From the NCBI GenBank assembly GCA_947259705.1, contig CAMYNL010000001.1, forward strand, positions 186,001 through 250,000: 64,000 bases of DNA, read 5' to 3'. The position numbers and the translations under genes were made by a program. Of this stretch, positions 10,550 through 19,901 are shown in pieces. The notes under the pieces were generated by a model. It saw only the letters and a program-made list of their open reading frames with translations. It was not told the DNA's origin and searched no databases. The DNA is from an uncultured Gammaproteobacteria bacterium (GTDB lineage Bacteria > Pseudomonadota > Gammaproteobacteria > Arenicellales > JAANXG01). Every line of letters starts with the position of its first letter. Position 1 is the first letter of the stretch.

Positions 10550-11374
10550 TCAGTCCAGGGATCGCCAAAGGTGGTCCAGTCGGCGGCACAGTAACGGAAT
10601 TGCGTTGCTGAGTCGATGGTCGGCGCCGGCTACGGTCTCGCTGCAAACCACGGGTGCGCTGAGGGCGCCGGCGAGTTCCGCAGAGTCGGTCGGCGGCAGT
10701 AATTCGTCTCGTTCACCGTGCAGTATGGAGACCGGGCAGGGCAGCGAGAGAACCGCCGGCAGGCGATACTGGGCGGCGTCACGAAAGAACCTGTATCCGA
10801 GCGTGTAGTGCCCGCCTGCATACAGGTCGGGAAATGCTATGCTGTCGTGTCGGCACCAGGCGGCCAGTGCATCCGGCGGCAGGGACTCGAAATGGCGCTC
10901 GAAGAACCGCACGGCGGGTGCCAGCAGCAACAGCCCGGCAATCCGCGACGGTCTCCGGCTGGCGGCCCAGAGCGATACCAGGCCGCCGAGGCTGGAGCCG
11001 ACCAATATGGCGCGTCGCCCGGCGAGCGAATCGATGACCGCCATCAAGTCGGTAACGGCGCCGGAAACGGTAAAATCGTGGAACTTGCCGTCGGATTCGA
11101 CGTGCCCCCGCTGGTCGAAACGGATCCAGGAATAGTTCCGCTGCGCGGCGTGCTTTAACAGGCCGCGGGATTTCTCGCCGTCGCAATGGGAGCGAAATCC
11201 GTGCACGAAGATGCCGACGGGGCTGCGGCCGGTGTCGAGCCGGTGCCCGCGCAGATACTGGCCGGTCTGTGGGACCTCGAGTTGAAAGCATGTCTCGCCG
11301 TCGGGCACTGGGTTGGTCGCGGGGAATGTGGCAGTTATTGATATGGGGTTGGATTGACGCCCCGGCAATTCCAT
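10550..11374 (-). CDS. alpha/beta hydrolase (ABHD10-like)
   Basis: A 274-residue predicted serine hydrolase. The oxyanion region is VGIFVHGFRSHCDGEKS, the nucleophile elbow GSSLGG, the acid lies in HGERDELLP and the histidine in AGADHRLS. The shape resembles bacterial relatives of ABHD10/esterase proteins; the substrate is unknown. I chose the ATG at 11374 because the longer upstream reading would overlap the divergent cutA gene. It probably forms a unit with fxsA. Confidence 0.8.
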   Translation of the reverse strand: MELPGRQSNPISITATFPATNPVPDGETCFQLEVPQTGQYLRGHRLDTGRSPVGIFVHGFRSHCDGEKSRGLLKHAAQRNYSWIRFDQRGHVESDGKFHDFTVSGAVTDLMAVIDSLAGRRAILVGSSLGGLVSLWAASRRPSRIAGLLLLAPAVRFFERHFESLPPDALAAWCRHDSIAFPDLYAGGHYTLGYRFFRDAAQYRLPAVLSLPCPVSILHGERDELLPPTDSAELAGALSAPVVCSETVAGADHRLSNAIPLLCRRLDHLWRSLD

Positions 11375-11400
11375 CAGAACATATCGCGGGAGGCAAAGAC

Positions 11401-11739
11401 GTGAGCGAAGAAGCTTACCAGGTCGTGTTGAGTACTTGCGGAAGCATGCCGGATGCGGAACGCATCGCGCGTGACCTGGTCGAAAAAGGAATCGCAGCCT
11501 GCGTGAACATAATCCCCGGGATGCGGTCAATCTATCGCTGGAAAGGTCAAGTCGAGGAGGCCAACGAGGTGCTCATGATGGTGAAAATTCCGGCGGATCG
11601 TTACCGAGGAGTGGAGGACCGCATCAAGCACCTGCATGCCTACGATCTGCCAGAGGTGATCGCCCTGCCGGTCAGTCGCGGCTCCCGTAAATACCTGCGC
11701 TGGCTGGGCCCGGCATCGGAACTGGACAGCGGCGAATGA
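11401..11739 (+). CDS. cutA: divalent-cation tolerance protein CutA
   Basis: A 112-residue trimeric PII-like fold protein. Motifs YQVVLSTCGSMPDAERIARDLVEKGIAACVNI (read in parts), IYRWKGQVEEANEVLMMVKI and LHAYDLPEVIALPVSRGSRKYLRWL are diagnostic. CutA is linked to copper tolerance, though its biochemical role is not settled. I chose a GTG start at 11401 with GGGAGG seven bases upstream; the upstream in-frame reading is not family-like. Its stop overlaps the dsbD ATG by four bases (ATGA). Confidence 0.93.
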   Translation: MSEEAYQVVLSTCGSMPDAERIARDLVEKGIAACVNIIPGMRSIYRWKGQVEEANEVLMMVKIPADRYRGVEDRIKHLHAYDLPEVIALPVSRGSRKYLRWLGPASELDSGE

Positions 11740-13973
11740 AGCGTATTCTGCCATTCGCCGCATTGCTGCTGTGGGCCGCTGCGCTTGCCGCTCAGGAACC
11801 GGAACTGCTGGAGCCGGAGCGCGCATTCGTGTTCTCGGTGCAGGCCGCAGGCCCGGAGCGCGTCGAGGTGACCTGGGACATCGTTCCCGACTACTACATG
11901 TACCGGGACAAGTTCAAGGTGCGGCTGGTTTCCGGCGACGTGGAACTTGGCGAGCTGGAATTACCGCCGGGCAAGAAGAAGAAAGATCCCTTCTTCGGCG
12001 CAATGGAGGTTTACACCAAGCCGGTCACGCTGGGCGTCCCGGTGAAGCGGGCGGCGGGCGATGCCATCGATATCGTCATCGAGGCGCACGGCCAGGGTTG
12101 CAACGAGCCGGTCGGCATCTGCTATCCGCCGTTGAAGCAGACCGCAACCGTGCAACTGGCAGCGCTGCAGGAGGACGCCGCAGGCGGCACCCCGGAACTG
12201 CCGCCGATCAGGTCGCTGAAATCACTCAAGGATTTATTGTCGGGCGGGACAGCGGAACCTGAATTCCTTCACCCGGACGAGGCGTTCCGGTTCGACCTGC
12301 AGGTCCGCGACGGAGGGATGCTCGACGCACGATTCGTCATTGAGCCGGACTACTACCTGTATCGGGACAAGGTCGCTTTCAGCAGCGAAACGCCCGGGGT
12401 CACGGTGGCCACGGTGCAGCTGCCCCCGGGCAAGGAGAAGCATGACGAGTATTTCGGCCGCATAGAGGCCTATTACCAGGGCTTTGAGGCGGATGTCCCG
12501 CTGCTACGCGATGCCGCCGGTGCGCTCAGCGCGGTGTTCAAGGTGAAGTACCAGGGCTGCGCGGAGAAGGGCATCTGTTATCCTCCGATCGAGAAACTGG
12601 TGCGTCTGGAGCTGCCGGGCGTTGCCGACGTTGCCGCGGCGACCAGCCCGCCCGTCAGTTCGCCGCCGACCGCCGTGGCCGAGGGTAGCGGCGACGGTTT
12701 CTGGAGCTATGTGCTCACCGCTTTTGTCACCGGGATCGTCCTCACGTTCACGCCATGCGTGCTGCCCATGGTGCCGATATTGAGTAGCATAATCGTCGGC
12801 CAGGGGGGCGAGGTCACCAAGTTGCGAGGCGGCAGCCTGGCGGCCTCATACGTCCTCGGTACTGCCGTAACCTACACCGTTGCCGGAGCCATAGCCGGCG
12901 CTACCGGCGAGCAGTTGCAGGCGTACTTCCAGAACATCTGGTCCATCGGCACGGTGAGCGTGATCCTGGTGCTGCTGGCATTCTCCATGTTCGGGCTGTA
13001 CGAAATCCAGATGCCGGCTTTCCTGCAATCGACGCTGCAGAGCCGCAGCCAGCGCCTGGAAGGGGGGCGCCTGGGTGTCGTCTTCCTGCTCGGCATTATC
13101 TCGGCCCTCATCGTGGGGGCGTGCGTGTCACCGTTGCTGATCGTGGCGCTTGGCGTGGCCATTGTAAAGGGCGACCCGCTGCTCGGTGCGGCCATCATGT
13201 TTGCCATGGCTCTCGGGATGGGGGTGTTCCTGATCGCGCTCGGATTGGGCGCCGGTTACCTGCTGCCCAAGGCGGGGGAATGGATGGATAGCGTCAAGCA
13301 GGTCTTCGGCGTGTTGCTGCTGGGCGTCGCGATTTATCTTTTGGGCATCATACCCCAGGTCCCGGTGCTGTACCTGTGGTCGGCCCTTTTCATCATCTGC
13401 GCGGTGTACCTGGGTGCGCTGCAGAGCCTGCCGGAGGACGCGAACGGCTGGCGCTATCTATGGAAGGGTGCCGGAGTATTCCTGCTGGTGTGGGGGGTGC
13501 TCGCCCTGGTCGGGGGGATGGCGGGAAATCGTGATGTCCTGCGGCCGGTGGAATTTTCAGGTGCGTCGGGCCTGCTGGCCGACGCGACCGGCGGCCGGCC
13601 GGGCAGGCACGCGAGCTTCCGGCGGGTCGCATCGATCGCCGAACTCGATTCGGGCTTCGCCGATGCCCGCGCGCAAGAAAAACCGCTGCTGCTCGACTAC
13701 TACGCGGACTGGTGCATCGATTGCCTGCGCATGGAAAAAGCGACGTTCCAGCACCCAGAGGTGGCGGGGCAGCTCAACGACCGCTTCGTGCTCCTTCAGG
13801 TCGACGTGACCGATCCCGGCAATGCGTTCAGCAAGGCGGTAAAGCGACGGTTCAGCGTATTCGGTCCCCCGGCCATGTTGTTTTTCGATGGCGGCGGCGA
13901 AGAAAGGCCGGAACTGCGCCGCTACGGTTTCATGGATCCAGACGACTTCCTGCAGCACATCAGCGCGCTGTGA
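11736..13973 (+). CDS. dsbD: protein-disulfide reductase DsbD with duplicated N-terminal domain
   Basis: A 745-residue inner membrane protein that carries electrons from cytoplasmic thioredoxin to periplasmic partners. After a signal peptide (1-19) there are two DsbD-alpha domains in tandem instead of one: about 26-143 (DYYMYRDKF; Cys122 and Cys129 in GCNEPVGICYPP) and about 178-294 (DYYLYRDKV; Cys275 and Cys281 in GCAEKGICYPP). The beta membrane domain follows with the redox cysteines Cys341 (FTPCVLPMVP) and Cys463 (GACVSPLLIV). The gamma thioredoxin domain has Cys660-I-D-Cys663. The usual length is about 570-600 residues, so the excess is explained by the extra alpha domain. Coupled to cutA and to the next gene by four-base overlaps. 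Confidence 0.95.
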   Translation: MKRILPFAALLLWAAALAAQEPELLEPERAFVFSVQAAGPERVEVTWDIVPDYYMYRDKFKVRLVSGDVELGELELPPGKKKKDPFFGAMEVYTKPVTLGVPVKRAAGDAIDIVIEAHGQGCNEPVGICYPPLKQTATVQLAALQEDAAGGTPELPPIRSLKSLKDLLSGGTAEPEFLHPDEAFRFDLQVRDGGMLDARFVIEPDYYLYRDKVAFSSETPGVTVATVQLPPGKEKHDEYFGRIEAYYQGFEADVPLLRDAAGALSAVFKVKYQGCAEKGICYPPIEKLVRLELPGVADVAAATSPPVSSPPTAVAEGSGDGFWSYVLTAFVTGIVLTFTPCVLPMVPILSSIIVGQGGEVTKLRGGSLAASYVLGTAVTYTVAGAIAGATGEQLQAYFQNIWSIGTVSVILVLLAFSMFGLYEIQMPAFLQSTLQSRSQRLEGGRLGVVFLLGIISALIVGACVSPLLIVALGVAIVKGDPLLGAAIMFAMALGMGVFLIALGLGAGYLLPKAGEWMDSVKQVFGVLLLGVAIYLLGIIPQVPVLYLWSALFIICAVYLGALQSLPEDANGWRYLWKGAGVFLLVWGVLALVGGMAGNRDVLRPVEFSGASGLLADATGGRPGRHASFRRVASIAELDSGFADARAQEKPLLLDYYADWCIDCLRMEKATFQHPEVAGQLNDRFVLLQVDVTDPGNAFSKAVKRRFSVFGPPAMLFFDGGGEERPELRRYGFMDPDDFLQHISAL

Positions 13974-14509
13974 GCAGCGTGGGCCGGCGGACGTACGTCG
14001 TCCACGCGGCGGTCGCCGCGGTGGCGCTGGCACTGGGCGTTTGGCTGGCTCGCAGCCTGGCCCCGTTGTCGACGTCCGAACCACCGCAACAACGCGCGGC
14101 AGCGTGGCGGATGGAGGATCTCCAGGGTCGGCCGGAAACCCTTGGGGGATTGGCTGCATCGCTGCTGCTGGTCAATTTCTGGGCGACCTGGTGCGCGCCC
14201 TGCCGGGAAGAGATACCGTTGTTGGTGCGGCTGCGAGAGGAATATCGGGAGCGTGGCCTGGAAGTGGTGGGCGCAGCCATTGATGATCCGGATGCGGTAC
14301 GCCGCTACCGCGAGCAGCTGAACATCCCCTACCCCCTGCTCATAGTGCGCGGGGATGCCGCCGGATTGCTGCGCGAGTGGGGGAGCAGCAGTGGCGCGCT
14401 CCCCTTCTCGGTATTGCGGGATGGCAAGGGAAACATCATTGCCACCAAGACCGGCCCCTATTCGGAGTCAGAGCTACGGCGCCTGCTGGAACAGCACCTG
14501 GCGCTCTAA
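13970..14509 (+). CDS. TlpA-like membrane-anchored thioredoxin
   Basis: A 179-residue protein with an N-terminal membrane anchor (about residues 10-29) and a periplasmic thioredoxin fold. The active site is WCAPC (Cys75, Cys78) and the cis-proline region is [14 protein letters not shown]. TlpA/ResA-type proteins reduce disulfides in the periplasm, often for cytochrome c or copper-site assembly, and take electrons from DsbD. The GTG start at 13970 overlaps the dsbD stop as GTGA, so it is probably a dedicated DsbD client. The exact target is unknown. Confidence 0.88.
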   Translation: MSSVGRRTYVVHAAVAAVALALGVWLARSLAPLSTSEPPQQRAAAWRMEDLQGRPETLGGLAASLLLVNFWATWCAPCREEIPLLVRLREEYRERGLEVVGAAIDDPDAVRRYREQLNIPYPLLIVRGDAAGLLREWGSSSGALPFSVLRDGKGNIIATKTGPYSESELRRLLEQHLAL

Positions 14510-14643
14510 TTGTTCCGATCTGCGCTTATTCTACGCTAACATGCGCTGAAGTTCCGGGATCTCTGGACTTTCCTGCCGGGTTTCGGCAGACTACCGCTGC
14601 ACCATCCAGACGATCACCCCAATCAAGAGGCCAAGCCGTCCGT

Positions 14644-15084
14644 ATGGCGACCATACTGCTCATCAACGGCCCCAATCTCAATCTTCTCGGCACCAGGGAA
14701 CCGGAACATTACGGCGCCGTGACCTTGGCAGACGTGGTGCAGCAATTACGCCAGCAGGCGGCGCGGGTCGGGCACGAGTTGACCGACGTGCAAAGCAATG
14801 CCGAGCACGAGCTGGTTGACGCCGTACAGCGGGCCGCTGCCGGCGGTGTTGCGTACATCATCATCAATCCCGCGGCATTTACCCACACCAGCGTGGCGCT
14901 GCGCGACGCGCTGGCGGCCGTGAAGATCCCTTTCATTGAAGTTCACCTGTCGAATATCCATGCGCGGGAAGGTTTCCGGCGGCGGTCGTATTTCTCTGAC
15001 ATCGCGGCGGGCGTAATCAGTGGTCTTGGCGCCATCGGATACGAACTGGCAATGCACGCGGCGATCCAAACCCTGGAGCAATAG
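14644..15084 (+). CDS. aroQ: type II 3-dehydroquinate dehydratase
   Basis: A 146-residue cytosolic enzyme of the shikimate pathway, forming a dodecamer. [18 protein letters not shown] contains the catalytic tyrosine loop, [16 protein letters not shown] the substrate loop, and [20 protein letters not shown] the histidine and arginine contacts. The ATG at 14644 begins [11 protein letters not shown] as in the family; AAGAGG lies a little far upstream. It precedes accB by six bases, the standard aroQ-accB-accC order. Confidence 0.97.
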   Translation: MATILLINGPNLNLLGTREPEHYGAVTLADVVQQLRQQAARVGHELTDVQSNAEHELVDAVQRAAAGGVAYIIINPAAFTHTSVALRDALAAVKIPFIEVHLSNIHAREGFRRRSYFSDIAAGVISGLGAIGYELAMHAAIQTLEQ

Positions 15085-15090
15085 GCGGTC

Positions 15091-15534
15091 ATGGACATAC
15101 GAAAAATAAAGAAACTGATCGAACTACTCGAGGAGTCCAATCTGAGCGAAATGGAAATAAAGGAGGGGGAGGAGTCGATCCGCCTCAGCAGGGTGTCCTC
15201 GATGGCTGCCCCTGTGTTGCCGGCGGCCACCACGATATCGGTGGGGGAGACATCCCCGGCGCCGCCGCAGGCGCCTGACGGCGAGGACCTGTTGCCGGTC
15301 GGCCACCCGATAAAATCACCAATGGTCGGGACGTTCTACGGCGCGCCCAAGCCGGGTTCGGAACCCTTCGTGGAGGTCGGCAGCACAGTGGAAGTCGGTG
15401 ATACCTTGTGTGTTATCGAGGCGATGAAGATCTTCAATCAGATCGAGACCGATGCCGCCGGCACGGTGGTGGCCGTGCTCAAGGACAACGGAAGCCCGGT
15501 CGAGTATGGTGAAGTCCTGTTCGTGATCGACTAG
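15091..15534 (+). CDS. accB: biotin carboxyl carrier protein of acetyl-CoA carboxylase
   Basis: A 147-residue BCCP. The N-terminus ([20 protein letters not shown]) is the assembly segment, followed by a Pro/Ala-rich linker (about 45-70) and a biotinyl domain with [12 protein letters not shown], in which the lysine carries biotin. It delivers carboxyl-biotin for malonyl-CoA synthesis, the first step of fatty acid synthesis. It lies 14 bases upstream of accC. Confidence 0.98.
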   Translation: MDIRKIKKLIELLEESNLSEMEIKEGEESIRLSRVSSMAAPVLPAATTISVGETSPAPPQAPDGEDLLPVGHPIKSPMVGTFYGAPKPGSEPFVEVGSTVEVGDTLCVIEAMKIFNQIETDAAGTVVAVLKDNGSPVEYGEVLFVID

Positions 15535-15548
15535 CTGCTCTCCCCACC

Positions 15549-16889
15549 ATGTTTGACAAACTGGTGATCGCCAACCGCGGTGAAATTGCACTGCGTATAC
15601 TGCGGGCATGCCGCGAACTCGGGGTGCGAACGGTGGCCGTGCACTCGGAGGCCGACCGCGACGCCAAGTACGTCAGGCTGGCCGATGAATCCGTATGCAT
15701 AGGGCCCGCAGCGGCGGCTGAGAGTTACCTAAATGTCCCGGCCGTGATTGCCGCCGCCGAGGTGACCGATGCGAGCGCCATCCATCCCGGTTACGGGTTC
15801 CTGGCGGAAAACGCGGATTTTGCGGAACGGGTGGAGCGAAGCGGATTCATCTTCGTGGGACCGCGGCCCGAGACAATTCGCTTGATGGGGGACAAGGTCT
15901 CAGCGATCCGGACCATGCGGGCGGCGGGCGTGCCGTGCGTGCCCGGCTCCGACGGCCCGCTAGATGACGACAGCGATCGCAGCCTGCGCATAGCCGAAAA
16001 AATCGGTTACCCCGTCATCATAAAGGCTGCAGGAGGCGGCGGTGGCAAGGGCATGCGCATCGTCCACACCGAGGCGGCGCTGCTGAACGCCATCGTCCTG
16101 ACCCGTGCCGAGGCGCAAGCGGCGTTCGATAACGATGTAGTGTATATGGAGAAGTTCCTGGAACGTCCGCGCCATATCGAATTCCAGGTGCTGGCGGACG
16201 AACATGGTGACGCCATCCACCTGGGCGATCGGGACTGCTCGATGCAGCGCCGTCACCAAAAGGTGGTGGAAGAGGCGCCGGCGCCGGGCATAACCGACGC
16301 GCAGCGTCGCGAGCTCGGGGAGCGCTGCGCCGCGGCTTGCCGCGAGATCGGATATCGGGGTGCGGGGACCTTCGAGTTTCTCTATCAGGATGAGCGGTTT
16401 TTTTTCATCGAGATGAATACGCGGATCCAGGTGGAACATCCCGTGACCGAGTTGGTCACGGGCGTGGATCTCGTCAAGCAGCAGCTGTCCATCGCCGCCG
16501 GGTATCCACTGGGCCTCACGCAGGCGGATATAAAGCTTACCGGCAGCGCCATGGAATGCCGGATCAACGCTGAAGACCCTGACACTTTCATGCCCTCACC
16601 AGGGCGCATAACCCAGTACCACCAGCCGGGCGGACCGGGCGTGCGAGTCGACTCGCACATCTACAGCGGCTATGTGGTGCCGCCCCATTACGACTCGATG
16701 ATTGCCAAGCTGATCACCTATGGGGGGTCCCGTGACGAAGCGATCGCAAGGATGCGCAATGCGTTGATGGAGATGGTGCTGGAAGGCATCAGGACCAACA
16801 TTCCGCTGCACCAGAAGATAATGAACGACCCCGATTTTCGCCGCGCCGATTTCTCCATCGATCACCTTGAGCAGCGGTTCACGGCCTGA
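15549..16889 (+). CDS. accC: acetyl-CoA carboxylase, biotin carboxylase subunit
   Basis: A 446-residue ATP-grasp enzyme that carboxylates biotin on [29 protein letters not shown], the glycine-rich loop [14 protein letters not shown], and the catalytic site [16 protein letters not shown] are intact. The length is normal. Co-transcribed with accB; the stop is directly followed by the prmA GTG. Confidence 0.98.
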   Translation: MFDKLVIANRGEIALRILRACRELGVRTVAVHSEADRDAKYVRLADESVCIGPAAAAESYLNVPAVIAAAEVTDASAIHPGYGFLAENADFAERVERSGFIFVGPRPETIRLMGDKVSAIRTMRAAGVPCVPGSDGPLDDDSDRSLRIAEKIGYPVIIKAAGGGGGKGMRIVHTEAALLNAIVLTRAEAQAAFDNDVVYMEKFLERPRHIEFQVLADEHGDAIHLGDRDCSMQRRHQKVVEEAPAPGITDAQRRELGERCAAACREIGYRGAGTFEFLYQDERFFFIEMNTRIQVEHPVTELVTGVDLVKQQLSIAAGYPLGLTQADIKLTGSAMECRINAEDPDTFMPSPGRITQYHQPGGPGVRVDSHIYSGYVVPPHYDSMIAKLITYGGSRDEAIARMRNALMEMVLEGIRTNIPLHQKIMNDPDFRRADFSIDHLEQRFTA

Positions 16890-17771
16890 GTGAAGGGCGT
16901 GTCTTATCAACGACTCCGTTATCGAGCCGAGAGCGCTGTCGCCGAGCGCATCAGCGGGCTGCTCGAAAGCTGCGGCGCCATGGCAGTGACCATCGAGAAC
17001 GCCGGCGAAGACGCTTTCTACGAGGCCGCCCTTCCGCAGGCGCCGGCTTGGCAGAACCTTTTCGTCACTGGGCTGTTTACCGATAGCCATGCCGTCGCTT
17101 CGGTGGTTGACACTGTCAGGCAGGAGTTGGGACGAGAGATCGAGCACCGTATCGATGGCCTGGAAGATCGCGACTGGGAGCGTGCCTGGCTGGTCAACTT
17201 CAGGCCGGTCGAGGTAGGAGCGGGTTTATGGGTGTGCCCCGGCCAAGAGCCGCCGCCTGATCCGCTGGCGACCAATATATTCATTGACCCCGGGCTGGCC
17301 TTCGGCTCCGGCACCCACGAGACGACCGCACTGTGTCTAAGTTGGCTTGCGCAGGCCGAGCTTGCGGGCCACCGGGTTTGTGACTACGGTTGTGGTTCCG
17401 GCATATTAGCGGTCGCCGCGCTGAAGCTGGGCGCCGGTTTCGCTTGGGGAGTCGATGTTGATCCCCTGGCGCTCACGGCCAGCACCGCCAACGCCGAACG
17501 CAACGGCGTCGCTGCCCGTTATCGCGCCTGCCGACCCGACCAGCTGGGGCCCGATCTGCAGGCGAACCTGGTCTTGGCTAATATTCTGGCAGAGGTGATT
17601 GTCGAACTCTCAGATCAACTGAGCGCCATGGTTACACCCGGCGGACACCTGCTCCTGACCGGCATATTGAACGCGCAGCAAGACCGGGTGGCGGCTCGAT
17701 TCAGTGGATCATTCGAACTGCAGCGCAGGTATAAAGGGGACTGGTGTCTGTTAATCGGTATCAAGCGGTAG
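16890..17771 (+). CDS. prmA: ribosomal protein L11 methyltransferase
   Basis: A 293-residue SAM-dependent methyltransferase that trimethylates L11. The L11-binding N-terminal part contains DRDWERAWLVNFRPVEVG, and the catalytic part has DPGLAFGSGTHETTALCLSWL, the SAM loop VCDYGCGSGILAVAALKLGA and the NILAEVIVEL motif. The start is taken as the GTG immediately after the accC stop; a second GTG three codons on is an alternative, and neither has a strong ribosome site, which suggests coupling to accC. Confidence 0.95.
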   Translation: MKGVSYQRLRYRAESAVAERISGLLESCGAMAVTIENAGEDAFYEAALPQAPAWQNLFVTGLFTDSHAVASVVDTVRQELGREIEHRIDGLEDRDWERAWLVNFRPVEVGAGLWVCPGQEPPPDPLATNIFIDPGLAFGSGTHETTALCLSWLAQAELAGHRVCDYGCGSGILAVAALKLGAGFAWGVDVDPLALTASTANAERNGVAARYRACRPDQLGPDLQANLVLANILAEVIVELSDQLSAMVTPGGHLLLTGILNAQQDRVAARFSGSFELQRRYKGDWCLLIGIKR

Positions 17772-17774
17772 TAT

Positions 17775-19784
17775 ATGTATACGCAATGTCCTAAGTGCAA
17801 CTCGATTTTCCGGATCACGGTGGGGCATCTCTCCGCGCGACACGGGCTGGCCCGCTGCGGTCAATGCCAGGAAGTATTCAATGCGTCCTGGAATCTGGTT
17901 GATTCGGTGCCCGCCGCGGGCGACGGTGAACAGGGACGGCCAACGCTTCCCGGCAATTCGGCCTCCGCGCCGACGCCGGTGAGTGCCGCGCACGCAGGTG
18001 CGCCCGCGGGCGGCGAGCAGGTGGAGCTGTTCGGCACAGAGACCGTGATCTCCGCCGCGCGCCCGGGACGGAAATCCCGTGTCAGAGGCGATGCTGCCCG
18101 CAGCGGGGCGGCACCTGCGGTGCCGTCCGCGATGCCGTTCTCGGTGGTCATGGACGACGATACGGAGACGCCCGATCACTCGCGTCAGGTCGACGCCGCC
18201 GCCGGTGAAGACGGCGAACAGTCCCCGCAACTCCCTTCGGATCGCACCGACTCCCCTGCCGCCACCTCGGTTGATGACAGGCCGACGGACGCAGATGGTG
18301 GCGTTCGAGCAGGGGTCGAGACGCAGCGGCCGGTGGCGAAGGACGACATGGACCTCGAGTCAATCGAACATGACGCGTCGCCGCAGGGGCCGATAACCGC
18401 CGAACCCGACGACCGGGCACCAGCCGGGGAGATAGCGCCGGCTGATGATGATCGTCTCGACACGACGGCGGGGCCGACTGAAGCGCGGGCGGGGGACGAT
18501 ACATCGAAGGCCGAGGCCGACGGGGTTGGCATCGAACGGGAGGACGTCGAGTCGCCCCCGGCTGCGGACGTCGAGTGGGAAGCGCTGCCCTCAGAACACA
18601 TGCACGATGACGGGACGCAGCCCCCCCCGGATGCGGAGCCGGCGGCGGAGGATGCCGCGGAGCCGTCCCTGGCCGCGCTTTTCGCGGCGGCGGAAGAGCC
18701 GCTGCTGACCGCCGACGAGGCTCCGCCGAGCGGCGATGCCCCCGCTACGGAGCCAGCGATCCGTGATCTGTTCACCGCGAAGCACGAAACCCCCGCGCCG
18801 GAGCACGGCGGTGAATCGGATGCGGCTGAGGAGCTGTCCGAGCCGGAACAATCGCCACCGACTTCGACGGATGGCGAGGCCGCGAGCCCTGACCGGGCAG
18901 CGAGATCGTCGACGCCCTTTGACACGCCGGACGCGGAGGAAATAATCATCGAGGCGCCCCCTATGCTGTGGAACGCTTTCGACGACGATACGCCCAGCGT
19001 TCGGCACGACACCGATACAACGCGCGGGGAGCGCGGAGCCGGTTACGATGACCGCGGTGATCTGGCGGATACGGACGAATATCCGGCCGGTGCGGGCAGG
19101 CGTAGTCAAGCGGACTTCGAACCGGTCGCAGCGGCCTACACAGGCGGCGTCAGCGGGATCGGGACGCAGAGCCGCGACGGCTCGATGTCCGGACCGCCGC
19201 GTCCGAAACGGCGCTGGTGGCGCCGGAGTGAAACCCGGCAATCAAGCACACCGAGCCGGGGCACCAGGATACGCCAGTCCAAGGACATCAGGCTGGTGCA
19301 CATCCCCCGGCCGCAGCCGCTGAAGACCGCAGCGTGGATTCTGGCCGCGTTCGTACTGGTGGGAGGTACCTTATGGCAGGCCAAGACTTACTACCTGGGC
19401 AGCCTGTCCCAGGTCTCGGCCTTGCGGCCCCACCTCGATTCGCTGTGCGATATTTTCTCCTGCAGCATTCCGCCCCGGCGTGCCTTCAATCTGATCGACC
19501 TGGTTGGGACCAGTGTCAACACACATCCGGAAACACCCGGTGCACTTCGAGTTTCGGTGAACCTCGTCAACCGGGCGGACTTTGAGCAGGCGTACCCGCC
19601 GCTTGAGATTACATTGAGCGACAAGAACGGTCGTGTCGTTGGCAGACGTACATACCTTCCCGAGGAATACCTGGCCGATGGGGCAAGCCTGCTTGTTCCG
19701 AAGGTGGTCCAGGAAGTCGACCTCGATCTGGCGCAGCCATCGGAAAACGCTGTTGGCTACGAGATCCAACTGGTCGCACAGTGA
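17775..19784 (+). CDS. zinc-ribbon and DUF3426 protein with a long acidic linker
   Basis: A 669-residue protein with three parts. Residues 1-35 form an MJ0042-type zinc ribbon (Cys5, Cys8, Cys28, Cys31). About 40-480 is a low-complexity region very rich in Asp, Glu, Ala and Pro. A basic stretch and one membrane segment (TAAWILAAFVLVGGTLWQ, around 520-538) lead to a C-terminal DUF3426 domain (NLIDLVGTSVNTHPE, LVNRADFEQAYPPLEITLSD). The function of this family is unknown; it is conserved between prmA and dusB in many Gammaproteobacteria. The zinc ribbon would be cytoplasmic and the DUF3426 domain periplasmic. The linker here is unusually long. Confidence 0.85.
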   Translation: MYTQCPKCNSIFRITVGHLSARHGLARCGQCQEVFNASWNLVDSVPAAGDGEQGRPTLPGNSASAPTPVSAAHAGAPAGGEQVELFGTETVISAARPGRKSRVRGDAARSGAAPAVPSAMPFSVVMDDDTETPDHSRQVDAAAGEDGEQSPQLPSDRTDSPAATSVDDRPTDADGGVRAGVETQRPVAKDDMDLESIEHDASPQGPITAEPDDRAPAGEIAPADDDRLDTTAGPTEARAGDDTSKAEADGVGIEREDVESPPAADVEWEALPSEHMHDDGTQPPPDAEPAAEDAAEPSLAALFAAAEEPLLTADEAPPSGDAPATEPAIRDLFTAKHETPAPEHGGESDAAEELSEPEQSPPTSTDGEAASPDRAARSSTPFDTPDAEEIIIEAPPMLWNAFDDDTPSVRHDTDTTRGERGAGYDDRGDLADTDEYPAGAGRRSQADFEPVAAAYTGGVSGIGTQSRDGSMSGPPRPKRRWWRRSETRQSSTPSRGTRIRQSKDIRLVHIPRPQPLKTAAWILAAFVLVGGTLWQAKTYYLGSLSQVSALRPHLDSLCDIFSCSIPPRRAFNLIDLVGTSVNTHPETPGALRVSVNLVNRADFEQAYPPLEITLSDKNGRVVGRRTYLPEEYLADGASLLVPKVVQEVDLDLAQPSENAVGYEIQLVAQ

Positions 19785-19901
19785 CCTGCTCCTGCAAGGG
19801 GGCTTTCTCCTGATGTCAATATTTTTTTTGCTCCGTCGCGGGAGTATGATCTCTGGTCCGGTTGGCGTCGATAGTCAAAACTAGAAACTTCGAAACGCGG
19901 G

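Noticed and set aside
18185..19012. Ser/Ala-rich 275-codon minus-strand frame
   Set aside because: It is the reverse of the acidic linker codons (GAC, GAG, GCC) of the DUF3426 gene and has only low-complexity sequence.
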